From contig NZ_CP070506.1 of the NCBI RefSeq assembly GCF_016925675.1, forward strand, positions 1,486,501-1,550,500: 64,000 nucleotides of DNA. The letters run 5' to 3'. The notes beneath the pieces were generated by a model, which made no database searches, was not told where the DNA came from, and saw only the letters and a list, made by a program, of their open reading frames with translations. Positions within the stretch are counted from its first letter, which is position 1. Each line of letters begins with the position of its first letter. The stretch comes from Pseudomonas hygromyciniae. Lineage in GTDB: Bacteria; Pseudomonadota; Gammaproteobacteria; Pseudomonadales; Pseudomonadaceae. Of this stretch, positions 8,824-18,445 are shown one piece after another. The position numbers and the translations under genes are program-made.

Positions 8824-9765
8824 TTAACGCTGGATCTCGCGATCACGGTCCAGTTGGTAGGGCAGGTCGAGTAACGTGAGGCCTGGGCCTTCCAGCGTAC
8901 CTAAATGCACATCGCCACTGTCGGCTGCTTCGGCTTGCAGTACCGCCAGAAGTTCAATCCCTTCGTCGGCCCGGGCGGCGATCACCACCTCGCCGATGGC
9001 ACTGTTATGGCTGGGCGCAAACAGTGGTGTGCCGGGCTCGGGCAATGCGTCGCCGTCCAGGCTCAGGCGGTACAGGCGGCGCTTGAGTTTGCCCAGGTAT
9101 TGCATGCGGGCGACGATTTCCTGGCCGGTGTAGCAGCCTTTCTTGAAACTTACGCCACCGACCGCTTGCAGGTTGAGCATCTGCGGGATGAACAACTCGC
9201 GCGTCTGGGCCATGACCTGGCCGATGCCGGCGCGCACCTGCCCCAGCAGCCAGGCATTGAGATCGCCTTCGGCAAGGGTGGCGGCCAGTTGGGTGCGCAG
9301 GGATTCGGCTTGCGCGGCGGGCGCCCAGAGTTCGGCGCGGCCTGGGGAGACGCGAATGGCCAGCAGTTCTTCATGGCGCGCCACACTGTTGGTCTCGGCC
9401 GGCAAATCCAGGCCGAGACTGGCGATTGCCTGATCGGCGTCGGCCAGGCCGAAGCGGACCCAGGCGGCGCTTTCGTCCGTGAGCTTGGACTTGGAAAATA
9501 CGGCGTATTTCTTCAGGTCCGCCAGTTGCGGCTCCAGCAGTTCGCTGGCCATGGCCAGCAGCACACCATCGCCTTGCAGCACGATACGGAAGCTCGACTG
9601 CATACGCCCCTTTTGGGTGCAGCGCGCGCCGAGGCTGGCGTGGGTATCGTTGAGGTAGTTGAGGTTGCAGGTCAGTTGCCCCTGGAGGAACTTGGCCGCG
9701 TCAGCGCCGCGAACGGCCAGGACGCCTTCGTGGGACAGGGGGCAGAAGAAAGCAGAGTCAGCCAT
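8824..9765 (-). CDS. ygfZ: tRNA-modifying / Fe-S maintenance protein YgfZ
   Basis: 313 residues with the folate-binding GcvT-like fold and the diagnostic motif KGCYTGQEIVARMQYLGK (about residues 212-229), whose cysteine is essential in YgfZ/COG0354. The protein uses a folate to support certain iron-sulfur enzymes, including MiaB-type tRNA modification. It is divergent from sdhE-ygfX, an arrangement conserved in Gammaproteobacteria, which strengthens the assignment. Confidence 0.93.
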   Translation of the reverse strand: MADSAFFCPLSHEGVLAVRGADAAKFLQGQLTCNLNYLNDTHASLGARCTQKGRMQSSFRIVLQGDGVLLAMASELLEPQLADLKKYAVFSKSKLTDESAAWVRFGLADADQAIASLGLDLPAETNSVARHEELLAIRVSPGRAELWAPAAQAESLRTQLAATLAEGDLNAWLLGQVRAGIGQVMAQTRELFIPQMLNLQAVGGVSFKKGCYTGQEIVARMQYLGKLKRRLYRLSLDGDALPEPGTPLFAPSHNSAIGEVVIAARADEGIELLAVLQAEAADSGDVHLGTLEGPGLTLLDLPYQLDRDREIQR

Positions 9766-9902
9766 GGGTCATCGCAGTTGGAAAGTCATGGGTGCATCAT
9801 AGAGGGGCGCCCGCTAAATGGGTAGTTTCATAAGCCCGACCAAAGCCGACTGTTCCGAGGGGCGTGGGCCTGTATACTTGCGCCCTATTTGAGGAGCGCT
9901 CC

Positions 9903-10157
9903 ATGGTCGAAGATGTAGAAATCAATCGCCTGTACTGGCACAGCCGTCGCGGCATGCTGGAGTTGGATGTGTTGCTGGTGCCTTTCACCAAAGAGGTTTA
10001 CGCCACTCTCAATAAGGTGGATCGCGACCTCTACGTCCGGCTGCTGACCTGCGAAGACCAGGACATGTTCGGCTGGTTCATGGAGCGTGCTGAATCGGAA
10101 GATCCGGAGCTGCAGCGCATGGTCCGGATGATCCTGGATCGTGTCCAGCCCAAGTAA
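9903..10157 (+). CDS. sdhE: FAD assembly factor SdhE
   Basis: 84 residues from the ATG at 9903, which follows a GAGG-type site. It carries the SdhE signature RGMLE at residues 16-20 and the FGWFME segment near the middle. SdhE promotes covalent attachment of FAD to the flavoprotein subunit of succinate dehydrogenase. Its end overlaps the ygfX start by 17 bp. Size and the divergent ygfZ neighbour match the standard locus. Confidence 0.94.
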   Translation: MVEDVEINRLYWHSRRGMLELDVLLVPFTKEVYATLNKVDRDLYVRLLTCEDQDMFGWFMERAESEDPELQRMVRMILDRVQPK

Positions 10158-10593
10158 TACCTTCGAATGCCGCTGGCAGGCCTGCGGGCTGTTGCTGGCG
10201 GCGTATCTCCTTGCCCAGTTGCTTGCATTCGTTGCGCTGTGCCTGCTGGTCGTACCTTTCTCGATGGCTGCACTCGGTGTGCTGGCGTGCCTGGCCCATG
10301 CCCTGTGGGCGCTGCCGCGCCATATTCGCTTGACCCACCGTTCGTCGGTTCGTGGCCTGCGCCGCAATACCGATGGCTGGCAGTTGTGGAGCGCGGCGCA
10401 CGGCTGGCACGCAGTACAGTTGTGCCCTGACAGCCTGGCGTTGCCGCTGATCGTGGTATTGCGCTACCGGTTGCCGGGGGAGTGGCAGGTGCGCTCGGTG
10501 TGCGTACCGCGTGGTTCGCAGGCCGCCGATGTCCATCGGCGCCTGCGGGTGCGCTTGAAGTTCAGTCGCCGTAGGTGGCTGGCACCAGGATAG
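10141..10593 (+). CDS. ygfX: YgfX-family membrane protein (CptA-like)
   Basis: 150 residues starting at a GTG inside the end of sdhE. Two adjacent hydrophobic segments (about residues 16-60) form a hairpin membrane anchor, followed by a basic, Arg-rich cytoplasmic domain. This is the YgfX layout: in enterobacteria it is a membrane partner of SdhE, also described as the toxin-like CptA. The last 32 bp overlap the end of nadB on the other strand. The toxin role is not assumed here. Confidence 0.82.
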   Translation: MSSPSNTFECRWQACGLLLAAYLLAQLLAFVALCLLVVPFSMAALGVLACLAHALWALPRHIRLTHRSSVRGLRRNTDGWQLWSAAHGWHAVQLCPDSLALPLIVVLRYRLPGEWQVRSVCVPRGSQAADVHRRLRVRLKFSRRRWLAPG

Positions 10594-12178
10594 TGTCGAG
10601 GGCCTCAGGCAGCATCTGCGGGTAGTCGAGGGTGTAATGCAGGCCTCGGCTTTCCTTGCGCTCCATGGCCGAGCGGATCATCAGCTCGGCGACCTGGGCC
10701 AGGTTGCGCAACTCGATCAGGTCACGGCTGACCTTGTAGTTGCTGTAGAACTCGTCGATTTCATCCAGCAGCAACCGCACACGATGCTGCGCCCGCGCCA
10801 AGCGCTTGTTGGTGCGCACGATCCCCACGTAGTCCCACATGAAGCGCCGCAACTCGTCCCAGTTGTGGGCGATGATCACGTCCTCGTCCGAGTCTGTGAC
10901 CTGGCTGGCATCCCAGCGGGGCAGGGCGGCCGGTACCGGAATGCGCGGCATTTGTTCGAGGATATCGGCGGCTGCGGAGCGGGCGTAGACGAAGCATTCG
11001 AGCAGCGAGTTGCTGGCCATGCGGTTGGCACCGTGCAGGCCGGTGAAGCTGGTCTCGCCGATGGCATACAGGCCGGGCACATCGGTACGGCCTCGCTGGT
11101 CGACCATCACCCCGCCACAGGTGTAATGCGCTGCCGGAACGACCGGTATCGGCCCCTTGGTGATATCGATATTGAAGGCCAGGCAGCGTTCGTAGACCGT
11201 CGGGAAGTGGGTCTTGATGAAGTCGGCAGGTTTGTGGCTGATGTCCAGGTAGACGCAATCGATGCCCAGGCGCTTCATCTCGTGGTCGATGGCGCGGGCC
11301 ACGATATCCCGTGGTGCCAGTTCGGCGCGTGGGTCAAAGCGCTGCATGAAGCGCTCGCCGTTGGGTAGCTTCAGGTGTGCGCCTTCACCCCGCAGGGCTT
11401 CGGTGATCAGGAAACTCTTGGCCTGGGGGTGATACAGGCAGGTGGGGTGAAACTGGTTGAACTCCAGGTTCGCCACCCGGCAGCCCGACCGCCAGGCCAT
11501 GGCGATGCCATCTCCACAGGCACCATCGGGGTTGCTGGTGTAGAGGTAGACTTTGGCGGCGCCCCCTGACGCCAGGATGGTGAAGCGTGCGCCATAGGTA
11601 TCGACTTCACCACTGGCGCGGTTGAGGACGTAGGCCCCCAGGCAACGCTCGCCGGCCAGGCCCAGGCGCTTTTCGGTGATCAGGTCGACGGCGACCCGTT
11701 GCTCCAGCAGCTCGATATTCGGCCGTTGCCGGGCCTGGGCCAGCAGGGTCTTGAAGATCGCGGCGCCGGTGGCATCGGCGGCATGGATGATACGCCGGTG
11801 GCTGTGGCCGCCTTCACGGGTTAGGTGGAACTCGAAACCGCCGTCATCACTGCCCGCATGCTCATCACGGGTAAACGGCACGCCCTGGTCGATCAGCCAC
11901 TGAATGGCTTCGCGGCTGTGCTCGACGGTGAAACGCACCGCTTCTTCATTACACAGGCCGCCGCCGGCGTTGAGGGTGTCTTCAACGTGCGATTGCACTG
12001 TGTCGGTGTCGTCCAGCACGGCGGCAACTCCGCCCTGGGCCCAGAATGTCGAGCCGTTGGCCAGGTCGCCCTTGCTCAGTACGGCTACGCGCAGATGGCT
12101 CGGCAGGGTCAGCGCAAGGCTCAGGCCTGCGGCGCCGCTACCAATCACCAGGACATCGTGTTGAAACTGTTGGCTCAT
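10562..12178 (-). CDS. nadB: L-aspartate oxidase NadB
   Basis: 538 residues, the normal NadB length. N-terminal FAD-binding [11 protein letters not shown] (about residues 13-23), the fumarate reductase/succinate dehydrogenase-type catalytic region ([13 protein letters not shown]), and the segments [10 protein letters not shown] and [15 protein letters not shown] are all present. It oxidises L-aspartate to iminoaspartate, the first step of de novo NAD synthesis. It is divergent from algU, the standard Pseudomonas arrangement, and convergent with ygfX. Confidence 0.95.
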   Translation of the reverse strand: MSQQFQHDVLVIGSGAAGLSLALTLPSHLRVAVLSKGDLANGSTFWAQGGVAAVLDDTDTVQSHVEDTLNAGGGLCNEEAVRFTVEHSREAIQWLIDQGVPFTRDEHAGSDDGGFEFHLTREGGHSHRRIIHAADATGAAIFKTLLAQARQRPNIELLEQRVAVDLITEKRLGLAGERCLGAYVLNRASGEVDTYGARFTILASGGAAKVYLYTSNPDGACGDGIAMAWRSGCRVANLEFNQFHPTCLYHPQAKSFLITEALRGEGAHLKLPNGERFMQRFDPRAELAPRDIVARAIDHEMKRLGIDCVYLDISHKPADFIKTHFPTVYERCLAFNIDITKGPIPVVPAAHYTCGGVMVDQRGRTDVPGLYAIGETSFTGLHGANRMASNSLLECFVYARSAAADILEQMPRIPVPAALPRWDASQVTDSDEDVIIAHNWDELRRFMWDYVGIVRTNKRLARAQHRVRLLLDEIDEFYSNYKVSRDLIELRNLAQVAELMIRSAMERKESRGLHYTLDYPQMLPEALDTILVPATYGD

Positions 12179-12561
12179 TTATGGGATTCCGCAAAAAGCG
12201 ATCCGAAGGGGTGGCGCAAACAGGACGCCTGGATCGGCGAATCAAAGGGTCACACGGCCCACTAGTATATAGAGGGGGCTATCGGCACAATAGCCGGGCA
12301 TTCGTGGCATTGTGAGACTACGGTGAACGAACTGCACGGCTTTGATGAGGCGGTCCGGTATCGATATGGGAACTTTTACATCCCTCCCGACTCCATTACA
12401 GGATGCCCGAAAGCTGGGAAAACGTTGGTTTTACTGATTGGCCTGGAGCATGGGAGCGTCAGAAAACCGGCGACAAGATTATTCACGCAGCCGGCTATGC
12501 CCGCGCTGCGTTTTTCGTGTGTGCCAAAACAGAGCCCACCGGAAACTTGCTTGAAGGGGGA

Positions 12562-12589
12562 GAACTTTTGCGAAAAGTCCTAGTCTATG
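12562..12589 (+). promoter_or_regulatory. Candidate AlgU-dependent promoter of the algU operon
   Basis: GAACTT (12562-12567) is followed after 16 bp by TCTATG (12584-12589), close to the sigma-E/AlgU pattern GAACTT-N16/17-TCTGA, 58 bp before the algU start. A second GAACTT-N16-TCCATT lies at 12370-12397. The rest of the 469-bp nadB-algU gap shows no convincing gene. AlgU autoregulation is known in Pseudomonas; use of these exact boxes is inferred. Confidence 0.6.
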
Positions 12590-12647
12590 TTTGCAAGCCT
12601 GATCGTTTAGTTATGCAAGCCTCCTTCAAGTACAACGAGGAGTGTTC

Positions 12648-13229
12648 ATGCTAACCCAGGAAGAGGATCAGCAGCTTGTTGAGCGCGTTCAACGCGGCGA
12701 CAAGCGAGCATTTGATCTGCTAGTGCTGAAATACCAGCACAAAATTCTCGGGTTGATCGTGCGGTTTGTGCACGACACCCATGAAGCGCAGGACGTTGCA
12801 CAGGAAGCCTTTATCAAGGCGTACCGTGCACTCGGTAATTTCCGCGGTGACAGTGCGTTCTACACGTGGCTGTACCGCATCGCCATCAACACGGCGAAGA
12901 ACTATCTGGTTTCTCGCGGTCGTCGCCCGCCAGATAGTGATGTGAGTTCGGAAGATGCAGAATTTTACGATGGTGATCACGGCCTCAAAGATCTCGAGTC
13001 GCCGGAGCGTGCATTGCTGCGCGACGAGATCGAAGGCACTGTCCATCGCACTATTCAGCAACTGCCAGAAGATTTGCGTACGGCGTTAACTTTACGTGAA
13101 TTCGATGGTCTGAGTTACGAGGACATTGCGAGCGTCATGCAATGTCCGGTGGGGACCGTACGCTCCCGGATTTTCCGGGCTCGGGAAGCCATCGATAAAG
13201 CCCTGCAGCCGTTGTTGCAGGAAAACTAA
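12648..13229 (+). CDS. algU: Extracytoplasmic-function sigma factor AlgU (RpoE)
   Basis: 193 residues starting MLTQEEDQQ with GAGGAG upstream. Region 2 (FDLLVLKYQHKILGLIVRFV through FRGDSAFYTWLYRIAINTAKN) and region 4 (LREFDGLSYEDIASVMQCPVGTVRSRIFRAREAID) are intact. AlgU directs envelope-stress and exopolysaccharide gene transcription and is held inactive by MucA at the membrane. It is the first gene of algU-mucA-mucB-mucD. Confidence 0.97.
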   Translation: MLTQEEDQQLVERVQRGDKRAFDLLVLKYQHKILGLIVRFVHDTHEAQDVAQEAFIKAYRALGNFRGDSAFYTWLYRIAINTAKNYLVSRGRRPPDSDVSSEDAEFYDGDHGLKDLESPERALLRDEIEGTVHRTIQQLPEDLRTALTLREFDGLSYEDIASVMQCPVGTVRSRIFRAREAIDKALQPLLQEN

Positions 13230-13261
13230 AGACAGCGGCGACAGCCAAGAGAGGAACCGCC

Positions 13262-13849
13262 ATGAGTCGTGATGCCCTGCAGGAATCGCTGTCCGCAGTG
13301 ATGGATAACGAAGCGGATGAACTGGAACTTCGTCGAGTGCTCAATGCATTTGATGACGCCGAAACCCGTGATACCTGGTCTCGTTACCAAGTCGCTCGGG
13401 CGGTGATGCACAAGGATCTACTAATCCCTCGTCTGGATATTGCTGCGGCCGTTTCTGCTGCGCTGGCCGATGAAGCCGTTCCGGCAAAAGCTGCACGTGG
13501 TCCTTGGCGTAGCCTGGGTCGCCTCGCAGTCGCTGCCTCGGTAACTGTGGCCGTACTGGCTGGTGTACGCCTGTACAACCAGGATGAGATCGCCGGTGCC
13601 GAACTGGCTCAGCAAACCCAGCAACCGGTCATGGCTGGTCCGCAGGTCAAGGGTCCGGCTGTACTGGCCGGCTATAAGGAAAGTTCTGACGCTCCGGGTC
13701 CGATGGCCAATGGCGTGCTTCAAGGGCAATCCGGCTGGCAGGACCAGCGTCTGCCTGGCTACCTGCGTCAACACGCTCAGGAGTCTGCGGTAAAAGGCAC
13801 TGAAAGTGCATTGCCTTACGCTCGCGCTGCAAACCTGGAAAACCGCTAA
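13262..13849 (+). CDS. mucA: Anti-sigma factor MucA
   Basis: 195 residues, matching MucA length. An N-terminal cytoplasmic RseA-like domain (ESLSAVMDNEADELELRRVL) is followed by one membrane segment at about residues 83-103 (LAVAASVTVAVLAGVRLY) and a periplasmic tail. MucA sequesters AlgU until stress triggers its proteolysis. The frame is complete, so no mucoid-type truncation is present. It lies 32 bp after algU and 16 bp before mucB. Confidence 0.95.
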   Translation: MSRDALQESLSAVMDNEADELELRRVLNAFDDAETRDTWSRYQVARAVMHKDLLIPRLDIAAAVSAALADEAVPAKAARGPWRSLGRLAVAASVTVAVLAGVRLYNQDEIAGAELAQQTQQPVMAGPQVKGPAVLAGYKESSDAPGPMANGVLQGQSGWQDQRLPGYLRQHAQESAVKGTESALPYARAANLENR

Positions 13850-13865
13850 ACCGCTAAGGAGCTTT

Positions 13866-14822
13866 ATGCGAGCCATACCGCTCCTTGCGCTTTTGCTCAG
13901 TGGCTGGATTGCAGCTCCTGCCCAAGCCGACGAAGGCCAGGATTGGCTGAAGCGCCTTGGGCGGGCAGGGCAGCAAAGCTACCAGGGCACGTTTATCTAC
14001 GAACGTAACGGTAGTTTTTCTACCCATGAGATCTGGCATCGCGTTCAGGATAGCCAGGTGCATGAGCGCTTGTTGCAGCTCGATGGATCGGCTCAGGAAC
14101 TTGTTCGTATCGATGGGCGCATCCAATGCGTTACCGGCAGTTTGGTAGCCGGCGTTGATAACTCCCCGGGCGCCCCCGCCCACGAATTCGACCCACAAAA
14201 ACTCAATTCTTTCTACAAGATTGCCGTTAGCGGAAAGTCGCTGGTGGCCGGCCGTAACACGGTGATCGTGTCGCTGACCCCGCGTGACCAGTATCGTTAC
14301 GGATTTGAGTTGCACCTGGATCGTGAAACCGCGTTGCCTCTCAAGTCGCTGCTGATTAACGATAAGGGGCAATTGCTGGAGCGGTTCCAGTTCACGCAAC
14401 TGAAAACCACAATCCCCGATGCGCGTGATTTGCAGCCTGGCAGTGACTGCAAACCGTTGACCCCGTCCAGCAATAAAGCGTCAGCGCCGACGGGCCAGGC
14501 CCAGGCTTGGCATCCGCAATGGTTGCCGCCAGGGTTCGAGTTGACCCGCAGTGACGCGCGCAAGGATCCCAAGACCCAGGTGGTTGTGAACAGCTTGATG
14601 TATGACGATGGGCTCGCGCGGTTTTCACTGTTCCTTGAGCCTGTAACGGGCGAAGCCGCGATCGAAAGCCGTGTTCAGCTTGGGCCTACGGTTGCGGTAT
14701 CCCGTCGCATGAGTACGCCTCAGGGCGATATCGTTGCGACGGTTGTCGGTGAGATTCCGATGGGTACCGCCGAACGGATCATCCTGTCTGTTCGCAGTGG
14801 TCCAGCGCCCGAAAAGCCTTGA
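13866..14822 (+). CDS. mucB: Periplasmic AlgU regulator MucB (RseB)
   Basis: 318 residues beginning with a signal peptide (MRAIPLLALLLSGWIAAPAQA) and then the MucB/RseB N-terminal LolA-like domain (QSYQGTFIYERNGSFSTHEIWHRV) and a C-terminal domain. MucB binds the periplasmic part of MucA and protects it from cleavage. The start at 13866 is taken because it gives a proper signal peptide after an AAGGAG site. Confidence 0.94.
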   Translation: MRAIPLLALLLSGWIAAPAQADEGQDWLKRLGRAGQQSYQGTFIYERNGSFSTHEIWHRVQDSQVHERLLQLDGSAQELVRIDGRIQCVTGSLVAGVDNSPGAPAHEFDPQKLNSFYKIAVSGKSLVAGRNTVIVSLTPRDQYRYGFELHLDRETALPLKSLLINDKGQLLERFQFTQLKTTIPDARDLQPGSDCKPLTPSSNKASAPTGQAQAWHPQWLPPGFELTRSDARKDPKTQVVVNSLMYDDGLARFSLFLEPVTGEAAIESRVQLGPTVAVSRRMSTPQGDIVATVVGEIPMGTAERIILSVRSGPAPEKP

Positions 14823-15074
14823 GCCGTTAATCCTATGCTCATCCAGATCGTTCACAGTGCAGCAGGAGACAGGCGATGGTTGCCTTGTTCTTCTGCCGAG
14901 AACATGAAACTTATGGAGAGCATTTTCACTTGCAAAATCTCCTTATGTTTTTTATAGGTCAGAGCTCCTCGGCTCTGGCCTTGTGTTGTTCACGTAATGT
15001 TGACGTCGCTAGTAGTAGTCTTCGGCGTTTATTGAACCCTGTCGCCCAACCCTGCTCGTCGTAACGGGAGCTGT

Positions 15075-16502
15075 ATGTCGATACCACGTTTGAAATCTTA
15101 CCTATCCATAGTCGCCACGGTGCTGGTGCTGGGTCAGGCCGTTTCCGCGCAAGCGGCGGAGTTGCCTGACTTCACCCAACTGGTGGAGCAGGCCTCGCCT
15201 GCCGTGGTGAACATCAGTACCACCCAGAAACTGCCGGATCGTAAAGTTTCGAACCAGCAGATGCCCGACCTTGAAGGCCTGCCGCCAATGCTGCGGGAGT
15301 TCTTCGAGCGTGGCATGCCCCAGCCGCGCTCGCCCCGTGGCGGTGGTCAACGCGAAGCTCAATCCCTGGGCTCGGGCTTTATCATTTCACCTGACGGCTA
15401 CATCCTGACCAACAATCATGTGATCGCCGACGCCGATGAAATCCTCGTGCGCCTGGCTGACCGCAGTGAACTCAAGGCCAAGTTGGTCGGCACCGATCCG
15501 CGCTCCGACGTCGCTTTGCTGAAGATCGAAGGCAAGGACCTGCCCGTGCTGAAACTGGGCAAGTCCCAGGATCTGAAGGCCGGGCAATGGGTGGTGGCCA
15601 TCGGTTCACCGTTTGGCTTCGATCACACCGTGACCCAGGGCATCGTCAGTGCCATCGGCCGCAGCCTGCCGAACGAGAACTACGTGCCGTTCATCCAGAC
15701 CGACGTGCCGATCAACCCGGGTAACTCCGGTGGTCCGCTGTTCAACCTCGCGGGCGAAGTGGTGGGGATCAACTCGCAGATCTACACCCGTTCCGGTGGT
15801 TTCATGGGGGTCTCCTTTGCTATTCCGATTGATGTGGCTATGGACGTTTCCAATCAGTTGAAAGCCGGTGGCAAGGTCAGCCGTGGCTGGTTGGGCGTGG
15901 TTATCCAGGAAGTCAACAAAGACCTGGCTGAATCCTTTGGCTTGGACAAACCGGCCGGTGCTCTGGTCGCGCAGATTCAGGATGATGGCCCGGCAGCCAA
16001 AGGCGGCTTGAAGGTTGGCGATGTGATTCTCAGCATGAATGGCCAGCCGATTGTCATGTCTGCCGACCTGCCGCATCTGGTGGGCGCACTCAAGGCAGGT
16101 GGCAAGGCCAAGCTTGAAGTGATCCGCGAGGGCAAGCGTCAGAATGTTGAACTGACTGTCGGAGCCATTCCGGAAGAAGGCCAGGAGCTCGCTCTGGGCG
16201 GCAAATCCGGTGCCGAGCGCAGCAGCAACCGCCTGGGCATCGCCGTGGTCGAGCTGACCGACGAACAGAAGAAAAGCTTCGACCTCAAGAGCGGTGTGGT
16301 GATCAAGGAAGTCCAGGACGGCCCGGCCGCCCTGATCGGCCTGCAACCCGGTGACGTGATTACCCACTTGAACAACCAGGCCATCAATTCCACCAAGGAG
16401 TTCGCCGACATCGCCAAGGCGCTGCCGAAGAATCGCTCGGTGTCGATGCGGGTCCTGCGTCAAGGGCGCGCCAGCTTCATCACCTTCAAGCTGGCGGAGT
16501 AA
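15075..16502 (+). CDS. mucD: Periplasmic serine protease/chaperone MucD (DegP-like)
   Basis: 475 residues: signal peptide (to about residue 28), trypsin-like domain with catalytic triad His115 (TNNHVIADADE), Asp145 (RSDVALLK) and Ser218 (NPGNSGGPLF), and two PDZ domains (about 260-350 and 385-470). MucD removes misfolded envelope proteins and restrains the AlgU response. It follows mucB after 252 bp; the mucC gene found between them in P. aeruginosa is not present. Confidence 0.95.
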   Translation: MSIPRLKSYLSIVATVLVLGQAVSAQAAELPDFTQLVEQASPAVVNISTTQKLPDRKVSNQQMPDLEGLPPMLREFFERGMPQPRSPRGGGQREAQSLGSGFIISPDGYILTNNHVIADADEILVRLADRSELKAKLVGTDPRSDVALLKIEGKDLPVLKLGKSQDLKAGQWVVAIGSPFGFDHTVTQGIVSAIGRSLPNENYVPFIQTDVPINPGNSGGPLFNLAGEVVGINSQIYTRSGGFMGVSFAIPIDVAMDVSNQLKAGGKVSRGWLGVVIQEVNKDLAESFGLDKPAGALVAQIQDDGPAAKGGLKVGDVILSMNGQPIVMSADLPHLVGALKAGGKAKLEVIREGKRQNVELTVGAIPEEGQELALGGKSGAERSSNRLGIAVVELTDEQKKSFDLKSGVVIKEVQDGPAALIGLQPGDVITHLNNQAINSTKEFADIAKALPKNRSVSMRVLRQGRASFITFKLAE

Positions 16503-16522
16503 TGCGCTAGCAGCGGGTCAAT

Positions 16523-16562
16523 AAAAAGCCCCGCTCTCGGTAGTCGAGAGCGGGGCTTTTTT
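16523..16562. terminator. Rho-independent terminator between mucD and bepA
   Basis: AAAAAGCCCCGCTCTCGG is followed by a short loop and its complement, then a T run. The A-tract and T-tract on opposite sides let it act for both convergent genes. Confidence 0.92.
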
Positions 16563-16575
16563 GTGGGCGATGGGT

Positions 16576-18009
16576 TTAGCTCATCATGCCTTTGACAATG
16601 CGCTCCTGCTCGATCAACTCACGCTGGCGCGCATCAATGCGTGACGACAGCGGGAAATTGCTGCCGGCCCGACGCTTGGCAAAGTCCAATTGCTGGATCG
16701 CCTGCTGGAAGTCGCCGACCAGTGCGAAGTATTCGGCGCGGGCCTGATGCAAGCCGATGATATTGCCGGACAAGCCGCGGGTTTCGGCCACTTGATACCA
16801 CACATCCGGATCGTCGGAACGCGACTTGAGCAGGCCTTCCAGGGCCTTTTCTGCGTCGGCCGTACGGTTTTGCTTGAGCAGCAGGTCCACGCGCACCTGG
16901 TTCAACGGGTAATTGCTGGGGTACTGGGCCAGCATGCGATCGGTGCGTTGCTGCGCGTCGGGCATGCGATTGTTGGTGATATCCAGCTCGATCTGCGCCA
17001 GGTTGTAGGTGATGTCGTTGGGCGCCTTGGCCAGCAGCGGCTTGAGGGTTTCCCGCGCCTCATTGAGCTGGGTGCCCTTGATCTGGGCGATGGCCAGGCC
17101 ATAGCGTGCTACATCGCTTTTCGGGTTCTCATCCAACTGGGCACGGAAGCGCTTGGCGGCCAGCCCAGGTGTGTCTTCGTAATACAGTTGGACCCGGGCG
17201 CGTATCAGTTGATAACGCAGGCTGTCTTCGGTGCCACCGGTCTTGGCTTGCTCGGCGCGGTTACGGGTGTCGGCGATCCGCGATTCGGTGACCGGGTGCG
17301 TCAACAGGAATTCCGGTGGCTTGGCATCGAAGCGATATTGGCGCATCAAGCGCTCGAACATGGTCGGCATCGAGCGCGGGTCGTAACCGGCCTTGACCAT
17401 GTTGAGGATGCCGATGCGGTCGGCCTCTTGTTCATTCTGTCTGGAAAAACGTCGTTGCTCCTGGATAGCCGCCGCCTGGCTGCCGGCAATCGCAGCAATC
17501 CCGGCATCCCCGGCGCCGGCTGCGGCAGCGATAATCCCGCCGAGCAGCGCGGCCATCATCGGGATCTGCATCCGTTGCTGGGCTTCCACGCCACGGGCGA
17601 AGTGACGCTGGGACAAGTGCGCCAATTCGTGGGCCATGACCGAGGCGTATTCGCCTTCGGTCTGGGCGTTGAGAAACAGGCCGCCGTTGACCCCGACAAT
17701 CCCGCCCGGTGCGGCAAACGCGTTGAGCTGTGGGCTGTTGATCAGGATGAACTCCAGGCGCCGGTCATTGACCTGGCTGGTCTCCACCAGCTTGTACACG
17801 CTGGTTTCGACGTAATCCTTGAGTTGCGGGTCATTGAGGACCGAGACCTGTCCGCGCAGGAATGCCAGCCAGGCCCGGCCCAGTTGGTGTTCCTGTTGTG
17901 GCGAGACAATGGCAGAACTGGCGTCGCCAAGTGACGGCAGATCGTCGGCGAAGCCTGGAGAGGCAAGCAGGCAAGCTAGCGTCAGCAGGGTAGGGCGCAA
18001 AAAAGTCAT
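16576..18009 (-). CDS. bepA: M48-family metalloprotease/chaperone BepA (YfgC)
   Basis: 477 residues from the ATG at 18009. Signal peptide (ends about SPGFADD), then the M48 zinc-protease domain with HELAH at residues 127-131 and the downstream third ligand in NEQEADRIG, then a C-terminal TPR region (about 320-470). This is the BepA/YfgC layout: a periplasmic protease that aids assembly or removal of LptD and BAM-associated outer-membrane proteins. It is convergent with mucD. Confidence 0.9.
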   Translation of the reverse strand: MTFLRPTLLTLACLLASPGFADDLPSLGDASSAIVSPQQEHQLGRAWLAFLRGQVSVLNDPQLKDYVETSVYKLVETSQVNDRRLEFILINSPQLNAFAAPGGIVGVNGGLFLNAQTEGEYASVMAHELAHLSQRHFARGVEAQQRMQIPMMAALLGGIIAAAAGAGDAGIAAIAGSQAAAIQEQRRFSRQNEQEADRIGILNMVKAGYDPRSMPTMFERLMRQYRFDAKPPEFLLTHPVTESRIADTRNRAEQAKTGGTEDSLRYQLIRARVQLYYEDTPGLAAKRFRAQLDENPKSDVARYGLAIAQIKGTQLNEARETLKPLLAKAPNDITYNLAQIELDITNNRMPDAQQRTDRMLAQYPSNYPLNQVRVDLLLKQNRTADAEKALEGLLKSRSDDPDVWYQVAETRGLSGNIIGLHQARAEYFALVGDFQQAIQQLDFAKRRAGSNFPLSSRIDARQRELIEQERIVKGMMS

Positions 18010-18105
18010 GCACAAAGCCTTTCGACAAAGACCTTACTGTAGCCGGACACTGAGCCTGGGACCAGATATTCTAAGCGCCCCCTTGAAGCCGCCAGGAGCA
18101 AAACC

Positions 18106-18345
18106 ATGACCGATGCCGTAGACCACGATGCCGAGCTCGATGCCAGCGGCCTGAACTGCCCGTTGCCATTGCTCAAGGCCAAAATGGAGCTCAATCGGCT
18201 GGCCAGCGGTGCGGTACTCAAGGTAATTGCCACAGATGCGGGTTCCCAGCGGGACTTCCGCACATTTGCCAAGTTGGCGGGGCATGCGCTGTTGCACGAA
18301 GAGGCAGATAACGGCGTATATCGCTACTGGTTGCGCAAGGCCTGA
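18106..18345 (+). CDS. TusA-like sulfur-carrier protein
   Basis: 79 residues of the TusA/YeeD/SirA family: LDASGLNCPLPLLKAKMEL contains the CPxP motif with Cys18, which carries persulfide in TusA. Pseudomonas genomes have several paralogues, so whether this one serves tRNA thiolation or another sulfur route cannot be told. It is divergent from bepA, 96 bp away, and stands alone. Confidence 0.85.
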   Translation: MTDAVDHDAELDASGLNCPLPLLKAKMELNRLASGAVLKVIATDAGSQRDFRTFAKLAGHALLHEEADNGVYRYWLRKA

Positions 18346-18350
18346 TGGCC

Positions 18351-18425
18351 CCATCGCGGGCAAGCCCGGCTCCCACACTCACGAGCACCGATCCAATGTA
18401 GGAGCTTGCTTGCCAGTGATGGCTA
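18351..18425. repeat. REP pair downstream of the TusA-like gene
   Basis: CATCGCGGGCAAGCCCGGCTCCC and a partly complementary TGTAGGAGCTTGCTTGCCAGTGATGGC form an imperfect inverted pair. This is a different REP variant (GGGCAAGCC core) from the GCGAGCTTGCTCGC type at 2980. Confidence 0.7.
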
Positions 18426-18445
18426 TATAACGGCCACCCACAACA

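Noticed and set aside
12323..12583. An 86-codon frame in the nadB-algU gap
   Set aside because: Weak composition, no ribosome site and it overlaps the AlgU-type promoter boxes.
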